From contig OY754981.1 in NCBI GenBank assembly GCA_963576475.1, positions 26,202,132-26,266,131 on the forward strand: a DNA stretch of 64,000 nt, in the 5' to 3' direction. The position numbers and the translations under genes were made by a program. Positions 23,761 through 63,598 of the stretch are shown piece after piece. The notes beneath the pieces are model-generated. The model was not told the DNA's origin. It did not search any database and worked only from the letters and a program-made list of their open reading frames with translations. Source of the stretch: Molanna angustata. Taxonomy: Eukaryota; Arthropoda; Insecta; Trichoptera; Molannidae. Every line of letters begins with the position of its first letter. The first letter of the stretch is position 1.

Positions 23761-23970
23761 TCCAACTGTCCATTTGTTCAGGAGAACTTTGTTCTCTTAA
23801 CATATCGACAATGTTTCAAGCCAGGATACGCGATAATTGTATGCAGAGGTCTACTTTTTTCACGGCTTTTCCAACTTTGAAGTCAAAAAACACCAACTTA
23901 CAGGCTTCGCAGCATATATGTTCCATACACGGATTTATTCAGAATTCGGAGTAGAACATTTCGTGTGTCT

Positions 23971-24055
<85 letters not shown>

Positions 24056-24088
24056 TGTGTGTGTGTGTCTGTGTGTGTGTCTGTGTGT

Positions 24089-24131
<43 letters not shown>

Positions 24132-24868
24132 TTATAACTTTAGATCCGCTCAATTTACAGAGCCCAAAATTTCAGAATATATAAACAGTTATAGGCCTAC
24201 AAAACTTTTATACTCAGAATTTTTGTTTCAGTCAGGGGTTATCAACTTTTGAATTTTTACATTATTTTTCCATATATCTCAGAAACTATAAAAGCTAGAA
24301 CGCTGAAAATTGGTACAAATGTAGACAAATACAAAATCTCAAATTGGTTTATTCAAAAAAATTCCAGGGTTTCTCAAACATTTTTTATTAAGAAAAATAT
24401 TTTTTTTTTATGATAAATTTATGAGTTTAACTGCCTTTATTACCAATTTTTTTTAAAATATCGAAAAAAGCCGAAACAACCCAACTAGATAATTTAATTT
24501 TCTATAAAAAATACAAACATTGCACATCTCAAATTTTTTTTAAAAAAAATTATAAAAATTGAATTTAGTGAAGACATTGCTTCATATATTTTGTATGGCA
24601 GTCGCCTATACACAATATGTAAGAAGACTTAATAGTTTGATAGGTACTTAATCTCCAAACATACATACAGAACCATCATGCTGTTTTCATATTCCGGGTA
24701 GGAAAACAGGACTGACCTCCATACTGTCCTATCTTGACATACATACCAACATGTGTTAAAATTTTCAATAATTTGGATTTATGGGTTTATATGTAGTTTG
24801 ATTCTTATTCTTCAACTATACATACTATCGCTATCGACAGTTGGATCTCATGTGTTACATGCAACTAG
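23761..24868 (+). mobile_element. Non-autonomous Helitron-like element, copy H3
   Basis: Complete ends as in H1 and H2, with A before the 5' TC and T after CTAG. It lies only 64 bp beyond H2. The GT microsatellite shared by the family has expanded here to about 170 bp (23963-24131), interrupted by TCTG units. Confidence 0.65.
23963..24131 (+). repeat. (GT)n microsatellite inside H3
   Basis: Long GT tract with TCTG interruptions. The Val/Cys and His/Thr open frames crossing it are artefacts of the repeat. Confidence 0.95.
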
Positions 24869-25460
24869 TAATAGCCAATATTATTTTCTTTTTATGAAAT
24901 TTGTAAGCTGGATGTCTGTCGATGTACCCTTCTAATAAAATAAATAAAATAAAAAATATATATATTTATGCGCAAATTTTGAGACTACATTAAAAAATAA
25001 AAATCTCTATAGGTACATGGAGGGCCCAGCATTAACACCCTTCACCAATGGAGCTAATGAAAGATGGCACATATAAAACCTCTTCTTTACGAGCTGTACT
25101 GGTTGAATTGTCTTGAACGAGTGGACTGTTAACTGTGGTTCAGTACATTTGTTCTTCGCGTATTTGTTATTTGGAACTAGAAAGCATTTGATCATTACAA
25201 ACCTACATACAAGATACAAATAAAAATTAACGTGCACGTGCGCAGAAATGAATGGGTTGTGGCCAACGCTAAATCTCCACTACATAAGTGAGTGTCATTT
25301 TATAAGTAATATAAAGTGCCTAAATTGAATTGCAGTGTATAGAAGATACAATATTTCATAATATACAATACACTAAACGGTTTTACCATCACGACTATAT
25401 TCAAAATTTATATTTTATTTAATATATAAAAATATGTTTAAAAATTACAATATAATTGTT
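24869..25460. other. Spacer, no gene recognised
   Basis: Unassigned sequence. The phrase GGGTTGTGGCCAACGCTAAA near 25254 also flanks the M2 copy at 32540 and occurs in variant form near 35390, so part of this may be an M2-related repeat. Confidence 0.4.
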
Positions 25461-25545
25461 ACTCCTCACTAACCCAAGGATATATAGTGGGTAGTTATGA
25501 TTTCGCAATTTGAAGCCTATTTTTGTATTAAGTACTAGTGAACCC
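25461..25545 (+). mobile_element. MITE family M2, truncated copy c
   Basis: Begins ACTCCTCACTAACCCAAGGA and continues GGTAGTTATGATTTCGCAAT as in 17971-18460, then stops where an unrelated element begins (AGTGAACCCCCGGCAAA). Confidence 0.6.
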
Positions 25546-25597
25546 CCGGCAAATTTCGTATTGCCTGTATAATAAAAAATGGCCCTTCATTACCACC

Positions 25598-25808
25598 CGT
25601 CGCTTCAGACCCTTCAGTACCTCCCATCCCTTCAGAACTTCCCGTCCCTTCAGTATTTCCCATCCCTTTAGTACCACCCGTCCCTTTAGCACCACCCGTC
25701 CCTTCAATCTGTTCAGTACCTCCCGTCCCTTCAGTACCTCCCATCCCTTCAGTACCTCCCGTCCCTTCAGTACCTCCCTTCCCTTCATTACCTTCCGTCC
25801 CTTCAGTA
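25598..25808 (+). repeat. 18-bp minisatellite
   Basis: About eleven to twelve imperfect copies of TACCTCCCGTCCCTTCAG. A cousin of this array lies at 36495-36660. Open frames on both strands (Lys-Gly-Arg-Glu-Val-Leu or Phe-Ser-Thr-Ser-His-Pro repeats) only reflect the period. Confidence 0.9.
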
Positions 25809-25809
25809 A

Positions 25810-26010
25810 GTTATGAAAAAGTTTGATTCCCAAAACAATCCTGGGAAGACCTGCGAAGAGATGAAAGTACAGTTGGACCTTCTTTTTCCAGGATTCTCCA
25901 GCTTCATAGGTAAAATGACCAAATACACAGAAGAAGAAGAAAAAAGTTTTAATCCAGAAACCATCCTGGAAGACCTGTTAAAGAGAGGGAGTCATAAGTT
26001 CAGTGAAGTA
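25810..26010 (+). mobile_element. LINE 3'-tail units after the minisatellite
   Basis: One and a half copies of the unit found in tandem at 36660-37310: AAAAAGTTT, AATCCTGG, CTGCGAAGAG, TTGGACCTTCTT, AGGTAAAATGACC and (GAA)n. In another frame the unit reads like the LINE C-terminal tail (RRWKD...WTSF). The 68-residue frame through it is probably fortuitous. Confidence 0.55.
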
Positions 26011-26316
26011 AATAATTAAAAGTTTGTTATTTACTGTCACCTAGCAACATACTCTCGTTTATGTACTTCATGTTGAACTGTCATTTTGACATTTGTGTTA
26101 ATAGGACTGCATAAAACGTTGTCAGACTTTTCTTTCACACATAAAATATTTTGGTCATAATCGTAGGAAATTATATGCTTTGATTAAGATATACGATTAG
26201 CGTTGTTACATTTGAACTAGAAAAAAAATGTCATGAACATAATATTTGTGAATGAAAATCGGATTGTTTTTAAATTGGATTTAGGAAATATTTAGATGGT
26301 TGTAAAGTACAATAAA

Positions 26317-26374
26317 AAATCAAGGCACCTACAGGGCTTACGACCGGTCGTAAGCCCTGTAGGTGCCTTGATTT
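26317..26374. repeat. 58-bp perfect palindrome within an R1 fragment
   Basis: The left arm AAATCAAGGCACCTACAGGG and onward is followed immediately, with no spacer, by its exact reverse complement. The arms are 29 bp each, centred between 26345 and 26346. The right arm continues into repeat R1 (26375-26480), so the left arm is an inverted duplicate of R1 sequence. Confidence 0.95.
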
Positions 26375-26999
26375 CCCGGTTCTCCTACAGTAAATATTCC
26401 AACTTCGTCTCTATTGAGATAATTAAAAATCTGTTAAAAATACCTTTGACTCCCGACAGGGAAAAAATCCAATGTTTGCGCATATGCAATAATAAAAATA
26501 TTCGATTACAATAAAAAAAATTAATTGAGTATAAAATATAATGCCAGTGTGTAAAAAAATAATCGACAGGAAACAATTTGTTCCATATTAGTAAATTAAG
26601 GAAAAAATAAAAGGCCCTATAGATTCAATTAACTTTTTCTACAGGCCGATTGTTTCGTCATGTAATTTATTTATTTCTATCTTATTCATCTGGTATTTAA
26701 CTGACCAATTGAAAACGTCATAGATACTTTGATGGCGATAATTAAAGTGGTAGAAAAAGCTATTATATGCAATTTTATGATTATTATGGGCGTTTTTTAT
26801 GATTATTAGAAAAATTGAATCCTTCGTATCTATAGCGTCATCAGCGTCCAAAGAATTCCAAATTCAAATTATTGTATTCCATTTTTCAGAAAAAACAATG
26901 TTGTATGTCCACGTCAGCCAAAACAGTGTCAATGTCACCGAGAATGATCTATTCACGAATCGACTGTCGAATTTTACGAGACGAAAATTGTTTCGAATC

Positions 27000-27730
27000 G
27001 TCTGTGGCGGCGACCATCCGACGTGATGCGCTCTACTGCCGGCGTGAAAATAAGACAGTCGTAGCGGAGGAGAAGAAAATCGCGATACAGAAACGGGAAG
27101 GGAGTGTCCCGAGGGGGTTCTAACTTTGTACAGGACCAGTGTAAGTCCGACCAGCGATGCAGAGCTGTCTCCGGATATAAGTAGTGTGTTTTACGTTTTG
27201 TCTCTGTACGACCCCGAGGGTATATTATTATAACTGTACTGTGTGCTCTAACCATCAGCCAACTGACCCACGGCTGCGTCCGTCTTACCGAAGCACACAA
27301 ATAGTCATTATCGATCGTTGCGTAATGCGCGGGAAAGGTTGAAAATCCGACATGGCCGATAGAAAATTCCGTTTTAGCGCGCAATGCAAACCAGCTGATT
27401 GGGATCAGTGTGGATCATAGATGTTTATTTTTTCTTCTTTTTCATAATCAATTCGAATTCGAAATCTTATTTTAGAATCGAATAGTTTTTAAAATAGAAC
27501 GTAATCATATGTAGATTTCGCGAATGGCTTTTCTGCAATGCTGATTTGATTTATATTTATTTTTTTGTTTTTTATTTTTTAATCTATCTAGTAGCATTGC
27601 AGTTTGGCTATTCCGGAGAATTTTGTTTCAGTAAATGTTAGCCCAACGGTTGTTGAGGCGGCCGTGTGAGTGAGTGTGTGTGTAGTGTTGGTCGGACGAC
27701 CAAGAAGAAGAAAAAATAGAAAACTACAAA
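27000..27730 (+). promoter_or_regulatory. Sarcalumenin 5' region and 5' UTR
   Basis: This stretch is visibly richer in G, C and CpG than its surroundings, as expected of a promoter or leader. A possible 5' UTR intron runs from a donor at 27141 (CCAGT|GTAAGT) to an acceptor at 27602 preceded by a long T tract and TTGCAG. An Inr-like TTCAGT lies at about 27627-27632. The last 100 bases before the start codon are open leader sequence (GACCAAGAAGAAG). The short open frames at 26799-27384 match nothing I know. The transcription start is inferred, not demonstrated. Confidence 0.35.
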
Positions 27731-57551
<29,821 letters not shown>

Positions 57552-58136
57552 TGAGATTCAAAAGACGTATGAAACCAATCCTGCTTTTGCAAAAATTAAA
57601 ATTAAATTAAGAAATTTCACGAATCATTCATGATTGTCAAAACACGAATATAAAACTGACTCGCAATATTTTTCTGAACCCCGATAAAATATTTGTCAAA
57701 TATTTTATTATGTTTGAACAGTATATTTAAAAAGTTCAATTGTTATATAAAAATATTCTAGTCAATCATGGTTGTTATAAAGCATAAAAAGAGAAAATAT
57801 TGACATCATCATTAAGTTAATTTATTTAGATAACAGCTGCAATATGGACCTTTCTGCTTAACTTTATCAGCTATTTAAGGAATACAAGTTGCTGCGTCAA
57901 TTGCAAAGCATTTGATTCACTTTTCACAAACACAAGATATTTTTCTCTTTGGCAAATCCAATTTTGTCATCTCATTGTCATATAATATTATTTAATTTTA
58001 AATTATTTATTCCTTAAACCGACAAAGCTTTTATTTACGTTTACAAATTTATTATATTTTATTTGCGTCTTCATTTATAATTTATTGTACTTTACAAAAC
58101 ATTTAATTTACATGTAGTATAAGTTATTGTTCCTTC

Positions 58137-58142
58137 AATAAA
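58137..58142 (+). terminator. SRL poly(A) signal
   Basis: AATAAA (in TTCAATAAAACG) 586 bases after the SRL stop codon, the best candidate for the 3' end. Confidence 0.6.
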
Positions 58143-58627
58143 ACGTCGTTATTTTTCCAAATAATTTATGTATATTTGTTTTGTAAATACCTTATAATGA
58201 ATGGGGTAATTGAAACCCTTTAATAAAAAAAAATGAAAAATTGCAACATGGTTTTTATATGATACCCATTTATAAATGAATTATAATATTCTTTAAGGTA
58301 GATACCAATCATTTTTATGAATAATGTCACAAAAAATAATTATATTTCTTTGAGTCACTTAATAACCATAGAAGAATATACATACAATCTTTTTAAATAA
58401 GGTGGACATAATTAAAAAACATCTTGATATGGACAAAGTAAGGTTATAATAAAGTAATTTTGGCCAGAGCATCTTCTCTAGTAAAAATAAAATTGTTTAA
58501 TTTTTTGTGACATTTCATTAAGTTTCCAGCATATTACCATTACAGTGATGTAAATGCTCACTATATAAACTGTGGCAGATCAAATATAACCTCAACGAAA
58601 ATGTTATATTTATAATCTTTTCAAAGT

Positions 58628-58939
58628 CATAGTTTCCAGGACAGTTCAATATCATAGTTTCCAGGACAGTTCAAAATCATAGTTTCCAGGACAGTTCAAC
58701 ATCATAGTTTCCAGGACAGTTCAAAATCATAGTTTCCAGGACAGTTCAACATCATAGTTTCCAGGACAGTTCAAAATCATAGTTTCCAGGACAGTTCAAA
58801 ATCATAGTTTCCAGGACAGTTCAACATCATAGTTTCCAGGACAGTTCAAAATCATAGTTTCCAGGACAGTTCAATATCATAGTTTCCAGGACAGTTCAAA
58901 ATCATAGTTTCCAGGACAGTTCAAAATCATAGTTTTCAT
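58628..58939. repeat. 25-bp minisatellite between convergent genes
   Basis: Twelve full units of CATAGTTTCCAGGACAGTTC plus AANAT, with N reading T A C A C A A C A T A A along the array, and a thirteenth decayed unit. It lies between the SRL and Abitram poly(A) signals. Confidence 0.97.
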
Positions 58940-58970
58940 TATGTAGATGCATACTGATAATCCAGACATT

Positions 58971-58976
58971 TTTATT
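58971..58976 (-). terminator. Abitram poly(A) signal
   Basis: AATAAA on the minus strand about 155 bases after the Abitram stop codon. It probably serves both CMC2 and Abitram if they share a transcript. Confidence 0.6.
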
Positions 58977-59129
58977 GTAAGTCAATTTTAATAGAATTTT
59001 AATAAAAGTAAAAACTATTGTTTCTTCAATAATGAACCAAAGGAAAACAACAAATTATTGAATAATTTCTTATTTATAAAACTATATTTTAAATAACATT
59101 ACAAGAACAAAATAATAATGACTTACTTA

Positions 59130-59714
59130 CTACTTGACTCTAGATTTAATAGCATTTATATATTCATCTTCTGTTAGAAGTTCGTCTTTTCGTATCGTAC
59201 TCGCCCCGATGACTGACAAAACAACAGCGATATATCCGCAGGAGTCATAGTCGGTCTTCAGAAGGCTCGGATTCTTGATCAGTTCTTCGTTTACTTCAAT
59301 AAGTTTGCCCTTGATGCAACTGGACACGGAGTATTCATCACCGTCTTTGCAAACAATCTTGCAGAGGGTCGAGTTCACATCCAAGACTTGACCACCCTTT
59401 TTGCCCTTGCCCTTGACGGAGTTCTTTGTTCTGTCAACGTTTCCGACTAAATAATTTACCTCAAATTCTTCCTTCTTAAAAACCGGGTGGGACGGTGCCA
59501 ATGTTATGACACAAATTTTATTTGAATGAAAAAGTAGCAAGTGATCGTTACCGATAATATTTTTAACGTTGATGCAAAACCTTCGTGAATAATATCTGTC
59601 TGTTACCGATTTATAAATGACATCGAGACAAATGGAGTTAATAATGTTAGGAACGTCTTTTAAATCAACCTCACATTTTTCTTCCTGTTCACACCTGACA
59701 ATTTCTAAAGACAT
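59130..59714 (-). CDS. Abitram: Abitram / FAM206A (actin-binding transcription modulator)
   Basis: Abitram (FAM206A, Simiate) is a small conserved protein reported in mammals to bind actin and act in nuclear speckles and neuronal morphogenesis. This single-exon frame has 194 codons (human about 181). It shows the family's signature blocks: SVTDRYYSRRF near the start, LLLFHSNKICVITLAPSHPV in the middle, then LCKIVCKDGDEYSVSSCIKG, KLIEVNEELIKNPSLL and GYIAVVLS near the end. The start ATG has A at -3 and lies 11 nt downstream of the CMC2 stop codon, leaving no room for a separate promoter between the reading frames. A lysine/glycine-rich insert (about residues 100-108) follows VDRTKNSV. No intron is needed. 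Confidence 0.9.
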   Translation of the reverse strand: MSLEIVRCEQEEKCEVDLKDVPNIINSICLDVIYKSVTDRYYSRRFCINVKNIIGNDHLLLFHSNKICVITLAPSHPVFKKEEFEVNYLVGNVDRTKNSVKGKGKKGGQVLDVNSTLCKIVCKDGDEYSVSSCIKGKLIEVNEELIKNPSLLKTDYDSCGYIAVVLSVIGASTIRKDELLTEDEYINAIKSRVK

Positions 59715-59725
59715 CTTGACGTATT

Positions 59726-59890
59726 TTACATGGGATCAGTATCGGAAATAACTCGAGCCTTTATTGCTGTATTCCTCGTTATGGCGTCCCTGTGATTTCT
59801 ATCTCTGCGTGCGAGTCTTTCCTTTTTCAGACATCTGGTCATAAGATCATCAACATCATTACATATTCCTAAAAACTTAAGAAATTTATT
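59726..59890 (-). CDS. Cmc2: CMC2 exon 2
   Basis: Acceptor TTTGTTTCAG at 59900-59891, then 54 codons and a TAA stop (59728-59726). It starts NKFLKFLGICNDVD and completes the second CX9C motif (CNDVDDLMTRC). The basic tail RRDRNHRDAITRN ends in DTDPM. Confidence 0.92.
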   Translation of the reverse strand, partial: NKFLKFLGICNDVDDLMTRCLKKERLARRDRNHRDAITRNTAIKARVISDTDPM

Positions 59891-60508
59891 CTGAAACAAA
59901 AAAAAACGATTTAGCAAGCGGTGTAAGACTATAATAAAAAGAGTTAAATATATAATATGACAAGTCAAATTACATTTAAAAATATAATAAAAATAAATTC
60001 AAAATACGGATTTTTTTTGTGATATTCTGGTAGCTTAGAATGAAAAACTTGAAGCTGTGAAGTTTTGTTTGACGATAGATCCGAAATTTGAAACAATTAT
60101 ATACTTGTTATTCATTGATGATGTATAGTGAATACAAATTACAAACATTCGTTTCAATACTAGTAAACAAACATAACCTAATAAACAATCATGTTATTTC
60201 TCACCAGTGATATGTTCGGTGATATCCATAACATATCACTGTTTCTCAAAAAAACATTTTTTGTACTTACAAGTTTGAAAGATAACAAAATGTGATTTTT
60301 TTCTATAATATATAGGCGTCTGTAAAATACTATATCTCTGTAAAATAATGAGTAAATCTGTCACATGTAATTTTAATGCACTTGGAACCTTTTTGTTAAT
60401 GTAATAGATGTACATAATGCAAAAAAACCAAGATCAAATGGATAATTTGTCATGTGTTTTAAATAAAATATATAACTATAATAACTGAACTAATACAGGT
60501 TTACTTAC

Positions 60509-60589
60509 ATCGGCATGACACTTATGTAATTCGGAAATAATTTTGTTACATTCGTCTGTGTGTAAATGAGGCGATAGATCAGTATGCAT
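60509..60589 (-). CDS. Cmc2: CMC2, twin-CX9C cytochrome oxidase assembly factor, exon 1
   Basis: CMC2 is a small mitochondrial intermembrane-space protein imported by the Mia40 disulfide relay and needed for cytochrome c oxidase biogenesis. Exon 1 encodes [18 protein letters not shown] and the rest of the first CX9C motif ([11 protein letters not shown]), ending GAT|GTAAGT in phase 0. The start [14 protein letters not shown] is the hallmark of CMC2 from yeast to human. Joined to exon 2 (59890-59726) the protein has 81 residues, the family's normal size. The intron is 618 bp. Abitram follows immediately downstream on the same strand. Confidence 0.93.
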
Positions 60590-62490
60590 CACTTTTAGAG
60601 TGAAAATAAAACGGAAACACTAGAATACAATGCCGAAAACGAGCAAAATATTTTAGAAATCTTATTTATAATTCTCACTTAGCTTATGGCTGCTTATGGC
60701 TTCTGTCAAACGAAACCATAGAAAGAAACGACTTACTTTTTGAGTAAAAGCATTCAATGAGTATGCCAATAAAAATATTTTAAACATAAACTAAGTTTGT
60801 GGGATACAAATAAAAAATAATAACAAATAATTGAGAATTAATTTATAAAATAATTGAAATATTGATAAAAAAACATTTATGCACGTATTCTGAATAATTT
60901 TGTCGCCTCTGTTGTAGAGAATCTCAAAAAATATTATAATACTGCGTTTTCGTATAAACTCGAACGATTTTAGATTGTGATAGATGAATGTGGTATTGTC
61001 TACGCTTTATTTCAGGGAAGGAGAACCGGGAATTTTGGAGATTAAATTATTTTAAAAATAAAAATGGAGTACGATATGGTTTACACTATAAATGTCAAGA
61101 CATTAATAATATAAAAGCATCATAATGCATATCACCAGGGTCGCTGAATTTTCTAGTATAAAACCATTTATTTTAAATATACATTTTGTGTTACTTCGCT
61201 TTTGTGGTATCATTCACTACAAATGTAGATATAAACATACTGAATGTGATAAAAAATAATAACTGTATGAACATTGCGTGTCATAAAATAAGACAAAGTA
61301 ATTGTGTGCCATGAAATAAGACAAAGACGCCAGCAAAGAAATCAAATGACTTACCGTCGAAGCGGGCAAAACGTCAACGTAACGGCGAAAATCATAAAGA
61401 AAGATTACAAAAGTTATTTTTTTGATTCACATAAATAACGTTTAAATGATGAACAAAACTCACCAGAGTGTGGTAATTTGTTATTGGATGTCTATTCAAT
61501 TAATACTTAATATAGAGCCTGTTAGTTGTCCGTGAACCAATACAAAATCCGCATATAAAATAAAGTAGATCTTGTAAGATTATCGTTCTGATTTGCTTAT
61601 GTTTTTGCATAGCTGTTTGTTGCATTAGGCCTAACACCGCGTAAGTCAATATCGGCTACTTTACTGCAGAGCATAAAACTTATACTATTTCATTTGAATA
61701 AATTTAAAAACACAAAGCCATGAGAGCTGACTTTTTTATTATTATTTTTTTAAATAAAGTATATTTAAATGCGAAAACATGAGAATTTTAGAAAGTTTTT
61801 TGTTCTACTGTAAAATCACTGATAGTGACTTAGCCGGTGCTAAACCTAATGCGACGATATGTGAATCAGAATCCTTACGACCAGTATGTCGCCACCGTGA
61901 CTAAATCTGAACAGCACGTCATAAAAAAATCCAGGATATGGGTAGTCAATGATTTATACTGTACAAAAATTACCTATTGCTTTGTGGGCTAGATTTGCTT
62001 TGCCCGCATAGTTCCACTGATTTTTCTAATCTTTCAGCTGTCACATATTTGAAAGATATGTTATTATTTTTATCGCATTAAATATTTATCGAGGTACTTT
62101 ATAATCCAAATAGGCATTAAACTTCTTTTATTTTTTATAATCTGATTTCGGTCTATAGAACTAAAAAATAATAATAAGCTGAAAAAAATAGTTAAATTGT
62201 TAGTGAACTGTCAATTCTTGGCGATTTTTTTCTATTTAGATATATTTTAACTAATTTACCTACATCCAAGTAACACATTTTATATATTTTTTATTTCAGA
62301 AATAGGTTTGAAAGTTTTTTAGAATATACGAATATCTCGGAAACTATTTGTGAAATTAAAAATAATTAAATAAAGCAAAGCTGCATGTATTCAGCTCGTA
62401 AACAATGAAAAAATAATGATCATCTGTCAAATGACAGAATTTTAGGGAGTAAACGCATTTAGATTATTTGGAGCAGTTAAAAAAATCATT
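60590..62490. other. CMC2 upstream region and gene-free stretch
   Basis: The CMC2 leader and promoter should lie in the first few hundred bases, but no TATA or Inr element stands out. The remainder shows no coding or repeat signal that I recognise. Confidence 0.5.
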
Positions 62491-62495
62491 TATAA

Positions 62496-62738
62496 AGTAA
62501 ATATTAAATTTACTTATAAAAATAAAACACCGTTTTAATCCACAATGAGTACAATTTGATGAGCCTAAGCGCTTTCGCTAAATACAACTAGCATCTTCAG
62601 AGGCACAATTTATACAATGTGTATAATTTATTTATTTAATGTAAATTGTGCCTCCGAAGATGCTAGTTGTATTGTGGATTAAAACGGTGTTTATTTTTAT
62701 AAATAAATTATATAAATAAATTTAATATTTACTTTATA
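62496..62738. repeat. Imperfect inverted repeat, about 100-bp arms
   Basis: The left arm (AAATAAAACACCGTTTTAAT, CCACAAT, ACAACTAGCATCTTC, GAGGCACAATTTA) recurs inverted at 62640-62738. The left arm has about 35 extra bases (near 62547-62581) that the right arm lacks. Possibly a MITE or a Penelope-type remnant. Confidence 0.75.
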
Positions 62739-62932
62739 ATTATGAACTTCCACTGTGTTAACGAAAAAATATTGAAATTATTAAATCAATCCACGATCTC
62801 TGTCTGTGACAATGAATCAGATTTTAAATATTTATCGATTTATATAGTATCCGAAGAAAAATTTCAATCTAAAAGAAAAAAATCGCTATATTTCGTAAAA
62901 CTTTATTTATCTCTATTGTGTTAATCAATAAT

Positions 62933-63062
62933 AATAATTATTATAATAATGAACACTTCCTTGCACCCTGCGCAAGTGGAGAGTTTATTGCTGTATGGCA
63001 ATTTCTCCCAAATAACCAGTGTTTCCAGCCCAGAGAAGCAATATTTGCTTGAAAATGAATTT
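62933..63062 (-). mobile_element. SINE-2 fragment lacking the head
   Basis: The minus strand reads from the post-B-box region (AAGCAAATATTGCTTCTCTG) through AACACTGGTTATTTGGGAGA and CTTGCGCAGGGTGCAAGGAA to (ATT)n. Confidence 0.7.
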
Positions 63063-63598
63063 ATATAAATTTGAAAGAATGACGATGAATATAGAAAAAT
63101 ACCTATAAAGTGTATTTTTTGTTATGAAGTGTTTTTGTGCGATTCAATAATATTTGACACGGAAAGAATAAAATTGAAGACAAATATTTTTAGGGTAATT
63201 TCGATGAAAATATATTGTTTTTATCATCGGTGTTAATAGACAGGCAGCTATGCTGATATACATAGACACCTACAAATTGTGTTAATTTAAACTATTTAAC
63301 TATAGGTACATATTTGAGATTTTTTTATTATTTTTATAAACAAATATTTATTAGCCTTAAACTTTTTTCATAAAAAAATATTTTGACATGAATATAATTT
63401 TTGCGATAAAATTAAATATATGAAATAACAAGGTTTTTTTGGAACACAATCATTAAGAAATCATGCTCATGCGCGCACCCACACTAATTCACACTTTTTT
63501 ATCGTTTTCTTTTGATATTAAGTATAGTAAATAAGAGGTACATGTCTTATTTGTATTTTTGCTTATTTCCTTTTAATAATTGTATTCATGTATGTAGT
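63063..63598. other. Gene-free AT-rich spacer
   Basis: Nothing recognisable beyond AT-rich sequence. Confidence 0.45.

Noticed and set aside
23837..24252. Val/Cys-rich and Thr/His-rich open frames
   Set aside because: They are translations of the GT microsatellite in Helitron-like copy H3.
25528..25833. Possible repetitive secreted protein on either strand (KGREVLKG-type or FSTSHPF-type repeats)
   Set aside because: All frames stay open only because the 18-bp minisatellite period is a multiple of three; there is no start context, signal peptide or splice support.
26799..27384. Small genes upstream of sarcalumenin on both strands
   Set aside because: GC-richer sequence lengthens chance frames; no recognisable protein, and it fits a promoter/leader better.
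58628..58939. CRISPR array
   Set aside because: The repeat units are directly abutting 25-mers with no unique spacers, in an animal genome.
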